From assembly GCA_000969725.1 (NCBI GenBank), contig JXSR01S066653.1: 22,293 nucleotides of DNA. One strand, given 5' to 3'. Numbering within the stretch: the first letter of the stretch is position 1; each line of letters opens with the position of its first letter. Shown one piece after another: positions 18,942 through 22,293 of the stretch. Under the pieces are notes generated by a model. It saw nothing but the letters and a program-made list of their open reading frames with translations. It ran no database searches and was not told the DNA's origin. The position numbers and the translations under genes were made by a program. Source of the stretch: Ophiothrix spiculata (taxonomy: Eukaryota > Echinodermata > Ophiuroidea > Amphilepidida > Ophiotrichidae).

Positions 18942-19980
18942 TTTGCTGTATTTTCCATCACACCAGAATTTTAGCAATTTGTTTATAATCTTAAAATTAT
19001 AGGCCCTAAAATGCTATTGAGTATTGATTTAAAGAAAATGAATGTGGATTCCAAACTGCATGTTTGGCACATCAAGAATTGTTTATAAGACCCTAAAGGT
19101 TGAACTATTTGAAAAGAAAAACAACAACTTCAAACGTTTAGACCTGTAAGCCTACAATATGTAAAAAAAATTAAACTGAGTACTTTTCACATAATTAAAG
19201 ATGGTCAACTGCCTTGAATAAAAGTTTCAACTCAGACATAGCATGACCCATTTTGATGTTAAGCTCAGAAAGGTAACTGAACCACGGATGGTATCAGTAA
19301 AACTGAAGGTTTTGAATTGCTACTGATACCAGGAACTAAGCATCTATAATTCAACTGGTCATAGTATCATATACTATCCTGTTGGAGCCCTTATCAGTTA
19401 ATACTGTATGTACTTATATATCACAAATTTATCGTTATCATCAGAATAGGAAGCAATATGTGTTGATAAGTTTGGCCAGTCGTGATCATTACATAATAAA
19501 TATGTTGCAGACACAGAATCAAGATAAGCAACAGATGAAAAAAAGAAGCAAGATGGGTTTGATAGTATGACAATGAGTGCAGAATTTCACTTTGCTTTTC
19601 ATCTTATAACTGTTACAAACTGCTGCATGTTATTGACCTTAGAAGTTAAATAATGAGACAGTACTGAACCAATTCTACATAAGGGGCAAAAAGTGGAAAG
19701 AAACAGGTAAAATAGGACACAATTTACTAGACTTAGATACTAGGAATTTCTAAATGTTAATTTAGGATACATTTTAGGTGTATTTTTATTGGGTTACAAA
19801 TAATAAAATTTACAAAAATAAGTTAATCATGTAACCCACTGCTTATAGATTTTACACATTAGTAATATAACATTAGCAACCACTGTGGAAGCAGAATTTT
19901 TCAAGTTCAGAGAATTTAAAATTACTTAAGCGGCAACCAGTACACCACGTCTACCTAATTCTAGAAAGAATGATAAAACA
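18942..19980. other. Gene-free AT-rich stretch with one hairpin
   Basis: TGGTATCAGTA (19289-19299) and TACTGATACCA (19321-19331) form a perfect 11-bp stem with a 21-nt loop. Otherwise nothing is supported. The 62-codon frame at 19382-19570 has no motif. Confidence 0.5.
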
Positions 19981-21430
19981 AAAGGGTGTTGTTTCATGGC
20001 AAGAAATACAGACATTCCCAATTCCACATCTGTCTATGAAAACTTTGCTAGCTGCTTTAAAAGACATGAAAAAGAAAAACAGACATAAATGACAGCATGT
20101 GCCATGATGTGGAACATGAGAGGGGTGTGGTTATTTAATAAAAATAGAAGTTCATATTCCACAAGTCTTTAAATTGCAGCACTTTGCTGGCAGCATGTGA
20201 CCATAAATAGAAACAGAGACGTTGAACACAAAAACATTGAAAAAAGGCAGGTGAAAGATCAGAGAGGTGAAGTTGTAAAAAGAAATCTTTTCTCCAAAAA
20301 GGTATCTTAACTGTAACTAATTTGCTTGCAGCTAATGACCTTAATAGAAACACAACACAGAGAAGTATTGCAAAGCAAACCTATTCAGACAGCAGGTGAA
20401 AGATGAGAGTTAGAGAGAGCGAGAGGTGTGGTTGTTTGACAAGAAAGGAATCTTTTCTCCACAAATGATTTGTAAACTGTGGCAATTTGCTAGCAGCTTA
20501 TAACCTTTAATTAAAAGACAACAGTTGAATGGAAGAGAATGGCAAAACAGGTGGAAGAGGAGAGGGATCCTGATATAGTTCACAAGAATAAAGTCCATTA
20601 TCCATTAAAAATATGTGACCATCCATCTCAAACGAGCCGTAAATGCAGCAAATTTCATTTTGCACTACTGGTGAAAATACATGTCAAGGTCATAATTTGT
20701 TGAAATTGTTTTTTGATAGAGTCACAATCCTTGTGCTTACTTCAAAACACAGCAAAGTTTCATTTCAAGAAAATGATTGGAAATATGAATTATATCTCTA
20801 TATTTTGAGGATAATCAACGGATAATATAGGGTTTACAGATCTTTGAATGCATTTATCTCAATTATACCTTTTACTCCCTGACAACCTTTGACGGACCAT
20901 AACTAGACGTCTGGAAATCAAGTGAAGTTCAATCAGTTGTCACTTTAATCCTTATATCATGGTCTTGGCAAATAATTTAAAAATTTGGAAATATCAAGAG
21001 GTTGCATTTACAGCTGGTTTTGGATGGACAGTCTCATATATCCTAATACACTATAAGCCAAACTATTTTCCACCAGCTTATGACCTCAATGGACACAATA
21101 CTTGAACAGAAAAGCATAGCAAAGTAGACATAGATTGGGGACAGGTGAAAGATGGGAGGGCTGAAGTGATTGTTTGACTATAGAAATAAACATCAATTTT
21201 CTATTTTTAAAAATCTTTCAAACTATAGCAATTTGCTAGCAGCCAATCACCTTATAGAAACAAAAGGTTTGAATAGTAAGAATAAAACATGGCAGACACA
21301 GAGCGGCAACAGGTGAGAGCATAGTAAGATGAGAGGGGTGTGGTTTTATGTCAAGAAACATGGGCTATTGTAATCTGCTTTACAATGCTTTTGTTACTGT
21401 TACAATTTATTGCCAGTAGGCCTTACTCAA
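19981..21430. repeat. Highly diverged tandem repeat, about seven units of 138-175 bp
   Basis: Two anchor blocks alternate. Block A is GAGAGGTGTGGTTGTTTGACAAG followed by AAA. Block B is GCAATTTGCTAGCAGCT followed by (N)ATGACCTTAATAGAAACA. Block B occurs near 20045, 20183, 20321, 20484, 21066, 21229 and 21403; block A near 19983, 20119, 20261, 20420, 21158 and 21332. ACAGGTGAAAGATGAGA words precede several A blocks. Neighbouring spacings of 138, 138, 163, 163 and 174 bp show a tandem origin. A gap at about 20580-21050 lacks clear units. The minus-strand open frames at 20135-20353 and 20410-20598 are shadows of this repeat. Confidence 0.75.
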
Positions 21431-21744
21431 ATATCAGTGAACTTTGTAACATTACAAACTAGAAGCTAGCGCTTATTTGTGTTAAGAAATTCACACCAAA
21501 TGCATCAATGATTGGTTACTATCGGTTTACGTTGACACAAAAGTTTAACGTGCGAATTGTTTGATTTGTAATAAGACAATCCCCTGTTCTCTCTTAACCA
21601 TATCCCTTTCTATTTGCCAGAGCAGATGGCAATAGGCTTTTGATTACATTTCACTTCTCAAATGTCATACAATATTATCAAATATACATTCCGAAAAGCC
21701 GTGTTTGTTACAGGGCAGGAAAATGGAAAAAAATGCTTGTTGGT
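21431..21744. other. Gene-free AT-rich spacer between repeat groups
   Basis: Nothing supported. Confidence 0.4.
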
Positions 21745-22112
21745 TTTCTATGTCATTGATACATGCTGTCCCCTTTTTAAACTTGATGGCTAAAATCAGC
21801 AAAACATTATCAGTTTAATGATTTATTTGTGTAGTTGACAGATAAATCCCTTCTTGAAATACCACAGTAATTGCTACATTGTGTCTGTTTGAACCTAAAA
21901 CGTCCAAAATTGATGAATCCATCAAATTGAATGAAAAACTTGTATTGTTTGATGTAATTGATACTACATGTCCCCCTTAACCCTACTATCCCACTCAATT
22001 TCGACAACAAATAAATTCCAAATTTCAATTAGATATATTGTTTGAATTACTGGCAGCTGACAGAAATATGCTTTTACAAATTTTATGTGATTGATATATT
22101 GATACCCCTTAT
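21745..22112. repeat. Second diverged tandem repeat, three units
   Basis: The motif TATGTNATTGATAC-N(3-8)-TGTCCCC, often preceded by ATGCTTNT, recurs near 21750, 21951 and 22085. The third copy is the most altered (ATTGATATATTGATACCCC). Spacings are about 201 and 134 bp. Its units do not resemble those of the repeat at 19981-21430. Confidence 0.5.
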
Positions 22113-22293
22113 TTAGAAGTCAAAATTTTCCCCACTTCTTTTGCATTTGTTGGAATTATATGATATGTTTTCGATTTCTTTCAAAAGAAAAAATGACGAA
22201 GTTCTATTTGCTAATATCTGAGTGGGCAGGCAAATATAAGAGTGAGTGGCCATCACATAAGCAAAAAATAAAATTGCTGTTCTGAACTTCATA
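22113..22293. other. Window end, nothing recognised
   Basis: AT-rich sequence without a gene or repeat that I can support. Confidence 0.4.

Noticed and set aside
20135-20598. Minus-strand frames of 72 and 62 codons
   Set aside because: They lie in the diverged tandem repeat and share its periodicity.

Overview
The window is AT-rich animal DNA: one spliced, promoter-bearing gene lies among many short non-coding transposable elements, and most of the remaining sequence is anonymous. The mix suggests a marine invertebrate, possibly an echinoderm or hemichordate. It includes pogo/Tigger-type and other MITEs (short non-autonomous transposons), a THAP-bearing non-autonomous transposon, a tRNA-derived SINE and degenerate satellites. 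The species call is an impression from repeat types, not a demonstrated assignment. There are no bacterial-style operons, no CRISPR array, and no recognisable LTR element or other virus-like element.

Layout. 1-165: end of a short tandem array. 166-3420: non-coding, with a 154-bp foldback element, a 68-nt near-perfect hairpin and two small tandem duplications. 3424-3582: promoter-like leader with TATA-, NRF1- and YY1-like motifs. 3583-8176: a three-exon gene on the + strand (3583-4888, 5489-5677, 6828-8176). Its splice sites are GT/AG, all phases agree, and it encodes an uninterrupted 947-residue protein. The protein has an N-terminal cysteine cluster, a split DDE/RNase H-like transposase core (candidate D366, D511 and E911), a CxxC motif after the second Asp, and a coiled coil of about 135 residues before the final Glu. 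I see no terminal inverted repeats around it, so it may be a host (domesticated) gene or an old transposase unit whose ends are gone. Intron 2 carries two MITE-like elements. 8432-9438: four short inverted-repeat elements packed downstream of the gene, one from the same family as an intron 2 element.

9439-18500: gene-poor. It holds a 120-bp foldback with four copies of one motif, a roughly 0.9-kb region rich in palindromic transcription-factor-like sites (two perfect CArG boxes, a CRE, a palindromic E-box, a CTCF-like motif), and a possible TTAA-type element. At 15770-16152 is a clear 383-bp non-autonomous transposon with 68-bp terminal inverted repeats and a decayed THAP first exon. 18497-18850: a minus-strand tRNA-derived SINE inside a GAGTC-rich simple repeat. 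19981-21430 and 21745-22112: two sets of highly diverged tandem repeats.

The only gene supported with confidence is the 947-residue transposase-like gene. Other open frames are short, lack domains and mostly overlap repeats or the strand opposite that gene.
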